A DNA stretch of 64,000 nucleotides from Blasia pusilla (GCA_050084515.1 CM114272.1:54684001-54748000), one strand, 5' to 3'. Numbered from the stretch's first letter, positions 34,860 to 47,848 are shown. Made by a program: numbers and translations. The notes: generated from the letters alone by a model not told the origin.

Positions 34860-35486
34860 CTCTTGGCCGTCGCTCGATCACTCCACATGTGAATCGAACG
34901 GGTAATGAGCTAAGTCGCCCATCACGTAACTCCTATTCTGATTTGTAGGATGTTGACTCCTCCCAATAATCCACAGAAAACCCCATCGGGTATAACAATG
35001 CTCCACCAACCAAGGTGTTGTAGGAGTCCGCATCGGTCACTATCACCTTGGCTTACACCATGGACTCATTTGTAGGATGTCTTGGGCAAATCCTCACCAC
35101 GACCTCTTGTCGGGTGATAAACTGTGTGGTACTCGCTCCACCCAAGGATGTCTGTATCCAGAATGGACAACGCTCCACATCGGCCCTCGTCAGGCCCAAA
35201 CCCGTGAATGCCGCTTCCCCCAAAATTAGGGTTGCGCTCTTGAATCTAACAAGACACGTTGCAGGAAAAACCCTCTACCTCTTGGACTAACCAAATGGAA
35301 TACCTCTCCCCAGTTATCTAGTAACAAAACACCTAGAGCAACCATGGCACACTCTATCACGGGTCTAGTGGGCATCTCTGCCATCCTAGCAACTGCAACC
35401 TGCCATGAATCTGAGGTTGACGGCCCGAGCATTGGCTCCAAGGCCAGGTCCATCACCTCCTCTGCAATCACCTCTGAAAGTGATGA
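34860..35486 (-). pseudogene. Gypsy protease, element 2 (truncated)
   Basis: The conserved post-protease tail is at 34,860-35,050 and the core is at 35,190-35,290 (VLLDSRAQP; DSR instead of DSG, as in element 1). The upstream linker (MLGPSTSDSWQVAVARMAEM) runs to 35,486 and is cut by the inverted LTR segment. Confidence 0.7.
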
Positions 35487-36503
35487 GAGGATGGCATATG
35501 GCATGTTTGACGCCACCTCTCACTAGGGTTCCTTGGGGACGATGGATGTGTCCCAAATGTACATAGAGTAGGACTAGTAGGTAGTTCTAGATTTCAACTT
35601 GTGGTTGTGACATGGACGACAAGAAGGCGACTAACGATGGGGCCACATGAGCACCCGACCTTTTTGATCTTAGCGTCTGAGAGATGTATGTCATGGTAGG
35701 TAGGGATAGATGGCTATCTAGAATTAGAGGGACCTAACCATGAGCTAGGGAGGCGATTGGAGATATTTTCGTACTTCTCGTCTCGTTATTTAGATGCCAT
35801 GAGTCACCATGGGATCGTGCGTGTTTGTGTGTATGTTCGGTGACAGTAAGTATGTTGTGTAGCGATGTGTATGCGCACGACAGCTGTCACGTCTTTTAGG
35901 ATAGATCGGCAAGATCTAGTAGAGAACCTTTGGAGATACTTGAGGACAGCCTCATGAAGTCGAGGATAACATGCTCAGGCCATGGGTATCGTGAGAAAGC
36001 AGGTTTCCCCTTTGTTTCGGCTCATTTGGAGCCATTTTGAGGAACTTAGTATTTTGGGTAAGTTATCATTTATGGTATAGTTGACTTTACACTTTGGGAA
36101 GTGGCCCTTGACTCGCTATAGCATTCAAGAGCCAAGGAGGTGACGTGCGAGCATAGGTTGCCGTGGAGAGAGCTTGGGAGAGGGAAAGGGGTATACCTCC
36201 AAGAGAGAGAGTTTGAGAGTATTCTCTTTTTGTTGAACCTCTTGGCTATGGTCCTCCTTGCCTTTTGTGTGTAATCCAAGCCTCTCATTAGGAGAGTGGG
36301 TTTGCTTTAACAATAGAGAGAGTACAAACCATGGAGAGTTTGGTGTAGGATGTGATGTGAGATTTGATCGATTTAATTGGAGATATTTTGGTATTTCTTG
36401 TCTCGTTGTTTGGATGCCATGAGTCAGCATGGGATCGTGCGTGTTTGTGTGTATGTTTGGTGACAACGATGTATGTTGTGTAGCAATATGTATGCACACG
36501 ACA
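35487..36503 (+). mobile_element. Inverted gypsy 3' end: PPT region, LTR, leader, LTR
   Basis: Reverse-oriented copy of 23,907-24,880: 3' untranslated sequence, PPT, LTR (35,758-35,882), leader block (35,883-36,377) and distal LTR (36,378-36,503). It abuts element 2 at a GATGAGAGGATGGCATATGG junction, so element 2 is flanked by LTR modules in inverted orientation. The GACAGCTGTC palindrome recurs at 35,879-35,888. Confidence 0.8.
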
Positions 36504-36839
36504 GCATGGTCGCTAGTAGTTTTCAAATAACTAGTAATTAGGATTTTAGTTGAACAAAAATGAAGGAATTGCTTTCATTTCGAGAAGAATGTGACCTATT
36601 GGAACTATGCTAATACCATCAAGCTTTGCAAGCCACATCCTCCATAGGGTGGATTACATATGTGGTGACTTAGTCTATAAAATGGAATGTAACTAAACGA
36701 AATTAGGACTTCAAATCAATGGCACTCCGCGAGCATCTACAAAAGAGATTTCTTAACATTCTTTGGAGTAGCCAAAGCACAAAAATGGAATATTATCAAC
36801 TTCATATTAACCCTATGTGAACAAGGGTACCTACATGCA

Positions 36840-37145
36840 GGGATCTCCACTTTCTTACGTCATATTATCGCATAGCATCGGACTAGGTCTCATAGACTAG
36901 GCATCGAGGAAGGACGATGGCTCAACATTGATAGAAACATACGAATTTGTAGGTTATGTGACTTAGAAAGTATTGAGGATGAAGAACATGTGTTTGTTAC
37001 ATGTCAAAGATATGGAGAGATTAGAGTAGCTCATAAAATTGATGTGGGGAATTTCTATTCCTTACTACATCTCATGCCTTATATTTTAGGTTTTTATATT
37101 AGGGATATCATTATTCATCGCTCAACTGCCCTAGGCATTGGCTAG
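36840..37145 (+). pseudogene. Non-LTR retrotransposon (LINE) RT C-terminal remnant
   Basis: Translation gives EEGRWLNIDRNIRICRLCDL followed by EDEEHVFVTCQRYGEIR, the Cys/His zinc-finger pattern found after RT in plant LINE proteins (C-X2-C...H-X4-C). A stop interrupts the frame at about 36,877. No upstream RT or poly(A) end could be delimited. Confidence 0.5.
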
Positions 37146-38090
37146 GATAAGGCCTCTAAGATCTTTTCCTCTTTCAATGTATTACTTATAATGTGTGCTT
37201 TAGCCTTTTGACTTTAGCCTTTTGACCCTTTGGGTCCTACGGGCTTGGTTTATTTACAATTTACCATAAAATATTTAGGCACAAGGCTTGTCATCATGAT
37301 ACCAGTATTTTTTATTTTTTATTGTATCAAACCAACTTTTTAACAATCTACCAAGAATAGGTGGAACTTAACAAGAAATTTTCTCTTCCTCATAAATAGG
37401 TACCTCCAAATGAAATAAGCTCATCATCTAAAGATTTTTTTCATATTCAACCAATATGCCTATTATCCAATGACCCTTAAAATGATCCCAAGAGAGTTTA
37501 TCAAGATCATTTCTTCTAGCATGCTTGTGGAAAGTTGAAAATCTAAGGTGAGTCCAATTGAGGTAGCCATACAACTCTTCCCTCTCTTGTATTTGCAGAT
37601 TTTGCAAAAGCAGAAACACATATATTCATTGTATTGAATCCAATCAAACAAGCGAGGGTCACTCCAATTCCAGAGGCTTTTGGTATTATGTTTACACCTG
37701 CTTAGATAGTAAAACCCCAAAGGTATGAAAAAATGATTTTTCTTAGGCTTTAGCTTGCGGCACATCTTTGGCTTCTTTACCACATTGCCTTGCATATAGC
37801 TCATATGTTTCATTTTTTTCCAATAGATCCAACATCCTTGCAAATGCTCACATTGTTAAGTTGGAGATGCTACTCTCTCATTCTGTTGTGATGGGCTCTA
37901 TGATTCTATAGTTTCCATCTTGGAGTGGAGAGAACTTGCAAACCCAAACTCCAAAAAAGACATCTATACTATTAACCGAGCATGGGGGGTTACTAAATAG
38001 GGGAAAAAAAAACAGAATGCCATAAGAAGTGAAGCTTACTAGCATGATTTATTTTTTACTCGTTTTTGTGTGTTTACTTTATGATCTTGG
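37146..38090. other. AT-rich intergenic
   Basis: No supportable gene. A minus-strand frame at 37,463-37,843 has no recognisable domain. A|TCTATACTATTAACCG at 37,963 resembles a Helitron 5' end, but no 3' end was found. Confidence 0.4.
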
Positions 38091-38219
38091 CCTTTAGCAA
38101 TCTTATCTTGGACTAGACTTGAATGGTGGAGTGGTTGGCATCAGTTTGGGACCAGCCTTTAGCAATCAGATCTCTGACTATATTTTAATCGTGCATCGGT
38201 CGGCATCAGTTTGGGACAC
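38091..38219. repeat. 65-bp tandem repeat, two units
   Basis: CCTTTAGCAATC ... GGCATCAGTTTGGGAC occurs at 38,091 and again at 38,156. The middle of the unit has diverged. Confidence 0.7.
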
Positions 38220-38355
38220 ATGTAAGAAGAATATTTGAGGGAGTGCACAAACACGTGTTGTGCATTGTGAGCACCTCTTACTTGGTGATACCCGTTTGAT
38301 TTGAGGCTTGTTAAATGTAAGTAATGTTTCTTACTCATCCTCTTTACTACTTCAG

Positions 38356-38501
38356 AGAAGAAAGCTTTGGAGAAGGAAGAGGAGGCTCAAGCGAGGCGGA
38401 CAAGCTACAAATGGCGGGGAGGAAGATCTGAGGACGCAGCCGCGTCTAATCTTGAATCTGCTGCTGCAGATTTTGAAGCGACCCGGAACTCGTGCTCTTG
38501 A
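38356..38501 (+). pseudogene. Possible orphan terminal exon
   Basis: After a TTCAG acceptor the frame reads EKKALEKEEEAQARRTSYKW and ends in TGA at 38,499-38,501. Charged composition and clean acceptor look like a last exon of a host gene, but nothing upstream connects; the region before it is transposon debris. Not recognised. It may be a captured or relic exon, or chance. Confidence 0.25.
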
Positions 38502-40569
38502 ATTGCTCCTGTGTTCATCTTCTCTTGCCATTGCCTTTCAGGCAACATTGAATTCAGGTAAGAAGGCATGTCTTTTGAATTTCTATTTTTTCTCTCCCTT
38601 TGAGTGCTTCGCTGGGAACTTTTGGCACTCCCAAGTTTTAAGGGACAGAGGCATACCTACTGATTGCTGCAGGTCTGCGTAAATTTCATTACTTGTTGCG
38701 GTTGCCTTTAATTCACCCCTCCCTGGCACAGCTTGCTCGGTGACTCAATTCATCGGAGCTTCCGATGTTTCCTCTCAAGCCATAGAGTTGCCACTGATTT
38801 ATTCGGTGGCACCGTCCACATATTCAGAAACGTTTGAATTCGCCACAGTCATTCATTATGTGACCAGGGGTCTCCTCATCCATTTGAGCTTTTCCACAAC
38901 TCTCCAGACCAATGTCGGCTGAGAGAGCGCTTTTGCCGCACATAACTCGTTTAGGGATGCTAGATGATCTGAAATTACCTCCCGCTGAATGCAAAAATGC
39001 TTTAGGCAAAGGCTAAAAGGTAAGGCAATAGACCTCGAAGGCTAAAAGGGTAAGCACCATACCCGGAGGCGTAAGCTGTGCTTGTGAAAGGAAATTCTAG
39101 CATTGGTATTGAAGATTCGAAATTGAAAACAAATAGAGAAGGATTAATTACATCCTCAAATGCGCGGATTGCCCACTGTCTGCCTCTCACCGAGAAAGAA
39201 ATGTCCGAGTCATTGGATGATATGCACGCTGTCAAATCGAACTTCCATCCGAAGACAACGATCCAAACGATTAGCTTCAGTCAGACAAGCTTCTAAAACA
39301 AGCACCTGATGAAGAGATTCTGAAGTATCCAACCAAACGAAATAGAATGACCATTACGTAAAGCATAACCATAAGGGTTCCAACCGATTTTCCCATGACT
39401 ATCCGCGCCGCATTCAGGTCACAAAGCATCCATAATACCACTCTACCGGATTTTTTCCACGCTATAATCCAGATTCCAACGAAACTGTTGTTGAGCATAC
39501 GAAATCAATTGCAGTAGTTTGCACGTTCGTAATCCTCAAAGCTTGAAACTAGAAATTCCTAGCACTCAAATGAAAGGAAGTTTTACCTACAGTATCGATC
39601 CCAAATTCCTCGATGTTAAAAAAATGTAGGCATTGCACATTCGCCAAGCAAAAATGTCACTTCTTACCCTCTACCACAGACTTTCGAACCACGCACATCC
39701 AATTTATCAAAGAGCATGTAAGGGACAAGGAGCCCAGTGAGCGGGGGGAACCTGCACGCAGCTAAATTCAGAGAGATTTTCATCTTTTCCGCGTACTCTT
39801 TACAATTATGTGATCGACCTTGCAACCAATTTACTCGTGGGTAGTGGGCAATAAACTTGAAGCATGTCGGAAAGGGTAGGTCCGTCTCACACATTGAAGC
39901 TTTTAAGATGAAGTTTCTTATTCCTAATGCTGCTCGGCTGTGGAGGGATGGTGGTAAACCCAAGATTTGAGGCACGGGCGTATGGCTAACCAGGAGAGTA
40001 ACTAAGCTGACACCGTGAATATGATTGAGTTGTGACAGCTGAGTTTCATGAACAGTAGCTTCTCCCAATTTATCACGACTTGTGATAAACAGCCCTGAGT
40101 GAATTGCCGCTTATAAGCTTTAGGAGTTCGGAGCAAAGGATATCGAAGGGTCGCAATATGTGTTCTCGCCACCAGAGACGGACAGATATGGTAGAGCAGA
40201 CGCTCACATTTGGTGGGACTCAGGAAATATACGATCAATAAAATTCAATTTCGTGGGTAGTGATAATGTCAGCTCCACTGGCTGGAAAAGAATCACTTTG
40301 ACAGTGTGGCATGCTCAATGATACAGTGGTATAAACATCTGTTGAAGGTTCCATCTACGCAAATAACTGACTACTGTACAAGTCGAGACTTCCTCTTGTA
40401 CCAAGAGGAAGTCTTGGACAAATTCCATCTGCATTCAACTTCAATTAATGAGAAGGGACGGCGAAGTGTTTCACGTTCGCCTGATGAATTTTGCACAAGA
40501 AGACTGGACGGAGCTTTCAGATACTTCATGTGAGTTGCTGCTGAAGCATTCGGCAGCATGTCTCAGGAT
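38502..40569. other. Intergenic / 3' side of the acyltransferase gene
   Basis: No gene found. Short minus-strand frames at 38,824-39,009 and 39,277-39,498 were considered and rejected. The part next to 40,570 should contain the 3' UTR of the minus-strand acyltransferase gene. Confidence 0.4.
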
Positions 40570-43500
40570 TTAAAATTCAAATGTGGGTGCTTGAGTATCA
40601 TTCGTTGCCTCAAACAATACTCTCGAAGGAAAGTCTCCGTACGGATCTTCACTTCTTTTCCGCAGTACATAATCCAAGCCCGACTGGACACCCGCTTTCA
40701 CCTTCATGTAAAGGTCATTTGTCGCCTCTTTATTATTAATCAGCTCTTCCATTCCTGCGACCACAAAAAACAAAGTTTGAAAACCAGAGGGCCGTGAGTT
40801 ACACATTGCCGTACACATTTCTGGAATTTCACAATCACACTACTTTAGGAGGACTCAAAGTTGGCCGATATCGAAGCTTTGGGTGGAATTGACAGGAATT
40901 GCTGACAATGGAACTGTAGTGCTCTTTCAACCTCTCATTTAGGTGATGGTACACAGGAACGCATTTACACAGAGATACCTCGGTTACAGCAATATGGATA
41001 TGAAAATCAACTCCAATAGAAGTTCCATAATTTGCATTACATATGGCAATGAATAGAAAAATGATGGAAGGAGAAAGTAGCAGTTCCTCCAGACCTTCCG
41101 TGTTGATTGGCTGCTGGTACAAGAAGTACATTCGAGGAGGAAGTTTTGGGTACCCAAGAGGAAGGATAAATTGCTCATTTGCCACCTCCCCTACGCCAGT
41201 CGTTCTGTTAATGGACAAAGTTCCAAAATATGAGCATTTCCGCACCAAGAACCAACTCACTCGCATTGATGTTTGAAAAAAATTGGATCTCTACTGAAAA
41301 CAGACACACAGATAACGGTATGACCCCAAAGAGTGCCTTTATTCCAAAGATTTTGCAGAGCTTTCCATTCACTCAATCTGGATAGTATTGCCCATCAAGG
41401 AAGTTGGTCTGTTTGTGTGAATTTTGCCAGTAAGGATACTGAAGGTCCAGAATGATTGAACAGATAAACCTTTTAGATTTTCTCAACATTCATATCTCGC
41501 CTATTTCCAACAAGGTGGCAACTCACGAGTACACATAAAATCTCGAGAGAAAAGATGTTTAAAATGACTAGATCACCATGAAAGGTTGGAAGGAATAGCT
41601 CATTTACTATCAAATTCAGTACCAGTAGATCATAGAACCGGAACCAGACAGACATTTACTGACCTGGCCAGAGGTATTCTCTCAGTTGATTCTCTGATAT
41701 AATCACCAAGTAGAGGGACACTCAACAGATCATCTGCATCTGCCACTATCTGTCGGTTGATCAACTGAAATCAGTGAAAAGCTACTGCTGAGCTATTAAG
41801 AACAAAGTCAGACTTGCAGACAAGCCTCGTTGATCTAATAACAAACACTAAAATAAACCACCGCCACACAAAACAAAGCATGAGATTGCAAGATGGACCC
41901 AAAAACTGACAGAACACTCTGAGCTTGTATCTGACAAATGGTGGTGGGGCTCACCTCAACCAAATCATCACCTCCAACAGATGCGAAGGGAATGATGGTT
42001 GCACCATGGCGGATAGCAGTTCTAACAAACTCAGCCTTCTCAGACCAGATCAATTTGTATTCTTCCCCCTACACAATATTGGAAGTGATGTTATTTCTCT
42101 ACACATCTTATGGACACTTAGGCAGACGATACAGTTTTTGCAACATTTAAACAAACACTATAATCAGAAGTCATTGAGTCATGGCATAAACCACCGCAGT
42201 GTAGCTAACCTTTCGTTTCAAGGCTTCACGAACACCTCCAGGATAAAGAAGAGCAGCTTCGCCTTTAGCAAGCAGTCTGTATAGATTACTTCCAGTGACA
42301 GGAACGGCTCCAAACAAATTAAAAACATCATTGGTGCCGGGATCTTGGCCATCACCCTCAAAGGAGAGGATTGGATGGGCAAGCCCCCGAAGTAGCACAT
42401 TCTTGTTCGCATAAAACTCATCAACAATGATTCCAAGGTCAAAACCTATGAACGTGTGATTGCCTACGAACAGTAATGGCCGTCCTTCTGGTAGTACTGG
42501 CAATCCTTTGCGGACTTGGCCATTCTCAGTGACGCTCAGGAAGATAGGGCTGAATAACTGACGAACTGTCCTGCAAGTAATTAAAAATGAACAGGACAAA
42601 GATGAGACCACGAAATACTTTGAGGGCAATCACCAGAAAGCCTGACTAGGAAAAACTTTCCTCTTCGTCAGGTCAAGCTTCTCTTGCTCGTAACAATTAC
42701 TACTTGATGAAGTGTACATCAATCTCAGTAAAGTACGAGTAGCCATTGCAACGCTAAACCTCCAAGAGGCAAAGCATCTCATCGACTCCTTAAAATAACC
42801 TCCTTATTGTATTACCCTATCCACTACACCACGCGTATAACAAAGGATGCTTTGGAGAAGCTACGTTAGGTGTAGATCATGGATGACGCATATTACCGGA
42901 GTGAAGATCTACGAACAGCTTCAATTTCGTCAGGAAAGGGCGGTCTGAAATCCCGGATATCATCAAACTTCTTTGAGTGACGTAATGACCTGCTTGCTTT
43001 TATCAAACTTGCAAGCTCTACTCCTTCCTCCTAAACATTCAGAGATACCGTTAGTACTACTGCTGAACCTGACTTGAGCATTCAGAACATGTCCTGTGCA
43101 GGACCGTAATGGTGGTAAACCGTGGTTAGAGTAGACATGACATGATCATTTACAGAAATCACCTACACTAGGTCAAAACAAACAAAAACTCTGAGACTTT
43201 TTTTACTAATCAGGAGAGTGTTTCATTTGAGTCTAAAGTATCAATTCCACAGCAATAATGCAGCGTCCAGCTATCAAGGAAACTTACCCTTCCCTTTCAA
43301 TGTATGTGTGCTGCACAGATACTAATCCTATGGCATGAATCTCTCTAATACCATCACTTGGGAACAATATTGCATTCAATTTTTTCAGAAAGCTCAACTA
43401 AGTTCATGGCATGTAAATCAGTTGACTGAGAATGAACAGATGATCTAGTCTTTTGTCCACAGAACCAATAGCACTATAAGAGAACACAGATGAGGTACGC

Positions 43501-46500
43501 AACTAGTAAGAGTGTGTGGCCACTGTCTTTGAAGTGGCGGACTTTGGTTTGAGGCAGCAGCTTCTTCAACCTTCTCCCTTCATCTGCACTGGGAATCAGC
43601 TGATCCTTACCACTGAAAATTTCTCAAGTCAGCCGGCATGACCTTGGAACAAATCTTTTGGACAAGCTTGCACACAGTATTTAGCAATTTCGTAAAGAGA
43701 TGTGCCCAAGTATATTCTATAAATAAACCTTCTCCACAATGAGTTCTTGTCCACACACTCGGTTACCTGGCAAGCAACAGAATATCAGCCTTGACTCCAC
43801 GTATACGGGAATTGGCATATTTGGCTCCATCAGCAAGCAATTTCAGCTTCCAATTCAGGGTTTCTCTTGGCATTAAATCAGAAAGTGTCTATGCAAAACA
43901 AGTGCCAAGATCTTAGTACAATACAAGTAACATGATGAACAACCTGTTGGACACCACGAGTTTTCTCACTAGTAGACGTTATCAGACCAACTCCTAGAGC
44001 AAGACTTCCAGATCATCATAGAGCGTATGAACTGATGCCACATGATGATTGACAACAAGATGTTGTGGGAAACAACGAGAGAGGTCTATTACCGGAAGAG
44101 TAGGTAGAAGGGCCGTTAGTGCGTCAGCCAGTTTTGGGGCCTTCTCCCATGGTGGGAGCGAGCTGTCCACAGCTGCTGATGCCATTTTGATCGGATCACC
44201 TAATCCAGAACCAATAAGTCAGCTTCTGTAGAGGTGATTACACACTTCTTCCAGCTTCATGCTACGAGTCACATGACCCTTCCTGTCTGTGCTTCTAACT
44301 GCTGATGTCATTGAACTAAGACATCCACGTTTACAAATAAGCTTCATGCACGCTATGATGCAGAGAACCCTCAAAAAGATATCACATGTTTGAACCAGAC
44401 TGTAGGAAATGACAAGTATGAAACTGGACGTTACCCAAAGTGAAGCTAAACGCAAAAGGTAGCAGGCGAAAGACTCCTGGCGGAATTATTGGTAGCAATG
44501 GCAGTAGTGGTTGCAGAGGACTCTTGTCAAAACATGTCGCTGCAGGATCCAACATCTCAATCATGCCTTGCAGTCGAAAAACACGAGGACTTGTGACAAC
44601 ACTAGGCAGAATTTAACCAGGGAAAGATACATTTTGGGTAAAGACTAAAAGATTACAGAGACAGAAGATCCAAAGGTCATGAAATCCATCATTACCCAAG
44701 ATTGCTGACAGCAATCCAAACTAGACATTACACATATCAACATAAGCCCTAGGTGTCAAATGAAGTGATTTGTACCTCTAAGTATTTCCGCACTAAATCC
44801 ACATAATTCCCTTCATGAGCGGTCAAAAATCATGAAAATATCTAAATAATTGCCTTACCAAAAGAGTACAGTGAACTTCTGGCCATCTATCAATTAAAGT
44901 CAAAATGGGACTACATGTACATCAGAGAAGCATGACCAGATGTAAACTTCGGTACTGAACTTCTAATGTCTATGTCTGTACTCATTTGCAAGTTGAGTTG
45001 TGAGGTGAGCGCAGGGAAGTTAGACAAGGTAACTTTTCAGTTCAAGAGGTCTAATCCCCTCTCTTGTAATCAGGTATATATAAATCACGTCAGAATGAGG
45101 GAAGGCGAGATACCAGGATTGACAAGTACAAGGACGAGATCTAGCTGTGGATTTCGTGCAGCAACTGAAAGGGCCAGGGACCCTCCAAAGGACTCCCCCA
45201 AAAGATAGATGGGTCCTGGTCTCTTTGCGCTTTCCTCCTTCAGAAGGGCCTCCACAATCTCCACCAGGCCTATTGATGAAAAGGACACCAAATCAGATCC
45301 ACTGTTTATCATCCCTGGACTCATTACTCTCTCTGCAAATATCAGCTTGAGGACATTCTTTTGGAATCTATTAGGGAAGACAGAGAGTGGGTAACTTGGG
45401 CAAGATCTAATGCCCTTATGGAGTACCAATGCAAGGACAACAACCATTGGAAACTTGGTGAACTCTCATATTGCTTCATTCCAACATATGCAAGAAATGA
45501 TCCCAGAATACTCTTATCTCAAAGTTTACTTGATTCAATCTAAAAGGGAATCCAAATAGGTCCAATGACAGTGCCGTCCTGAACCTTGGCACACATACTA
45601 TGAAGGGGTTGTTTTGACTAGAGTCCCTCAGCAATAATTGTGTGCATTCATCAGCTAGTCAAATTGTGAAAGACTTTGCAAATCCAAAATCATATTTCAT
45701 CACACTGACCTACAAAAGAGGTACGATCTTGGAGAGGAATGTGTAGACATCGCACCTCGAAGAGTCTGTCCAAAACACTATGGAGTTAGTTAAGTTGGAA
45801 TCACATGCATTCAGGAAATTAGCAAACACATTCCAGCTATTAAGATACCTCTTGATTTGACTCCCCCACCACATCTAGGAATTTAGGAATTTCAGTGATC
45901 AGACAATGACCCACAAGCAAGTTATGCATAATCTCTGGAAAGAAGCTCGTCGTTTACATGTGGTGGTGATTTCTTCACCAACTTGACCAGAGCTTTTCTT
46001 GGGAGTGTGGCATGAGTTACTTCAGCCTTAGATATCGTAAACCATACAGGGCTTCAAGAGGGGCAGTACAACATAACTTTTGAGGATATTTTACAGCTAA
46101 TTGTTTTACCATGACCCCACCCAAACCATGACCTCGAGAATATTAGGTTAGACTACTTCATAACAAAAACCCTTTTGTTTATTGGGAATAAGCAGAAACA
46201 ATCCATCCAATCACTCCTAGTGAGAATCACATATTCTTTCTACCATGTTAGGCATTACCTGGCGAGTTTCTTTTGACACAGAAGAATCCCTAAACCCACA
46301 CTATCCGTTGGACTACTTCATAACAAAAACCCTTTGTTTATTGGGAATAAGCAGAAACAATCCATCCAATCACTCCTAGTGAGAATCAAACATTCTTTCT
46401 ACCATGTTAGGCATTACCTGGCGAGCTTTTTTTGATGCAGAAGAATCCCTAAACCCACACTATCCATCCCTGCAAAGGAAGAGCAGGACGCCAGAGGTTA

Positions 46501-47726
46501 TGGAAGACGTGGTGGCTAATTACGAAGAATATCTCCATGCGATTCAATCAACTGGTTAGAAACCCAACAGAGGCACAGATGGAGACCGAGAAATCTGAAG
46601 ACAAAGACCAGATCGAATCTATGCTTCATTAGAAATCCACTAGTCTCAACGTGACTTTCCAAAAACACCAAAGATTTATTTTTGCATCTCTTCTCTGTTA
46701 GCAAGAGAACCGAAAAAATAAAGATGGCAAGGCTCTTATCCAGCACAGGCTATTCGCAAATGTGCCAAGAATTGTGTGTTACAGCTTCAGTGCCATACGA
46801 GACTGTACGTATGACGTGCTTGGACAGAACGAGATTGTGCTCGTCACGCGGTGCCTGACATAGCATTGCGACCAGAAACCCGGGGCCCTGGTTATGTGAT
46901 TGGAATATGGGTACAGGAAGTGAAAAACGTGAAGGAGGTACCATCTGAGAGCAAGCAAACTTTCATGTAGTGTGAGTACTTACCATCAGAGTTTTAGTGC
47001 AGAGCTTCCAGGTGTCAGCCAAGAAACTCAGGCCAAAATCTGACTTTCTATTCCAAACGACATAGATTACAAGCCCAGCAGCTGCGAGCAGTGTACATTC
47101 ACAATTCAAGAGAAGAAGCGAGCGGAACCTGGAATAAAGAGTAATAGAGGTGCATCGGAGGGATATCCTCTTGCATCCAATGGACTAAACCATCGAGGGG
47201 GACCTCCGTCTTGCTTGAGGTATATGGGCACCTGCTCCATGTAATCATAGACACTTATCAATTTGGTATTACCGCCTTGGTCAAAGTACGTTTCCTGTGG
47301 TCGCTTTTGAGGAGTGTCCAAGTTGGACTGACCAACTTCCTTCACGTCCGCTTCCCCAACCTCCGTAACTAATGCAGAATTGACTTCGCCCATGGGTCTT
47401 TGTGACAATTTGCGCTGCAGAAGGAACCCTCGATTCAAAAGCTCGGATGGGCCATCTCTGAAACTAGTCTTCCAGACTTTCCTTCTGAGTGAGCGGCGGG
47501 AGCTTTCACGACAGTTCTGCAAGAATCCATTACTACTGCTGGTAGCAAACGACCAACTAGAGTTTGCTCCACCCGCAAGCTGTTGTTCTGTTCTTCTACC
47601 TGGGGGGACGAATACTTCTCCTCCAAAACATGGTCCAGAGATCGACTCAATTTCGCGCGCCGGGGAATTGGAAAACGCAGGTGTCAGAGCGCGAGATAGA
47701 TGTGCGATCACTGGTACCCCCATCAT
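40570..47726 (-). CDS. Phytyl ester synthase / DGAT-like acyltransferase, 14 exons
   Basis: Plastid-type esterase-acyltransferase of the PES family, which in Arabidopsis makes phytyl esters and triacylglycerol from chlorophyll-derived phytol and fatty acids. Minus-strand exons: 47,129-47,726; 46,418-46,469; 45,710-45,777; 45,114-45,269; 44,435-44,539; 44,093-44,199; 43,767-43,888; 43,504-43,612; 42,897-43,030; 42,210-42,570; 41,955-42,068; 41,664-41,764; 41,095-41,204; 40,570-40,754. All junctions are GT-AG and phases agree, giving 773 residues. Residues 1-90 are Ser/Arg-rich (likely transit peptide). The hydrolase half has DGGPPRWFSPL (about 173), the nucleophile elbow GESFGG (about 262) and SGHTLLLEEG (His). 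The acyltransferase half has VGNHTFIGFDLG (about 519), YPGGVREALKRKGEEYKLIW and GEVANEQF...LPPRMYFLYQQPI. Oddity: GMDSVGLG where relatives have a G-x-D-G-T-G motif. ATG at 47,726 is the first in frame. No stops or shifts: apparently functional. Confidence 0.92.
46151..46466 (-). repeat. Tandem duplication (period 160 bp) containing exon 2
   Basis: 46,151-46,306 and 46,311-46,466 are near copies. Each carries most of exon 2 of the acyltransferase gene with its GTAATG donor. The downstream (left) copy encodes the same GLGILL-QKKLA string, but its acceptor side is replaced (CCAACGGATAG instead of TTTGCAGGGATGG), so it lacks an AG acceptor and should be skipped. Confidence 0.85.
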
Positions 47727-47848
47727 GTCGCGTGATCCGAGTGATGTAATTGCGGAATTGACCTCTAGCCACACAAGAATTGTAAGAAACAAGCAGCCGG
47801 AGAGCTGATGAAAGAAGGCCGCCTTGTTCGAAGGATAATGAATACGAT

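Larger units (their letters stand above)
23907..35486 (-). mobile_element. Ty3/gypsy element 2 with DNA methyltransferase, split by a copia element
   Basis: Same family as element 1 (126-bp LTR type). Order on the minus strand is protease, methyltransferase, RT, RNase H, integrase, PPT, then LTR-leader-LTR. A 5.7-kb copia insertion interrupts the integrase at 25,326-31,041. Gag, zinc knuckle and 5' LTR are absent: at about 35,486 the protease linker is fused to an inverted gypsy 3' end. All frames are broken. Confidence 0.85.

Noticed and set aside
37463-37843. 126-codon minus-strand frame
   Set aside because: No recognisable domain, no splice or promoter context, AT-rich flanks; could not be tied to any element.
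38824-39009. Minus-strand frame with a CGKAQMDEETPGHIMNDC string resembling a LINE zinc finger
   Set aside because: Too short, only part of the Cys/His pattern is present, and no adjacent RT sequence.
46750-47105. Minus-strand open stretches inside intron 1 of the acyltransferase gene, including a hydrophobic LLAAAGLVIYVVW frame with a GTAAGT donor and a following ATGGTACC frame
   Set aside because: They do not fit the reading phase of the flanking exons, whereas exon 1 joins exon 2 (46,418-46,469) in phase with the family's expected sequence. Probably chance or a minor alternative exon.
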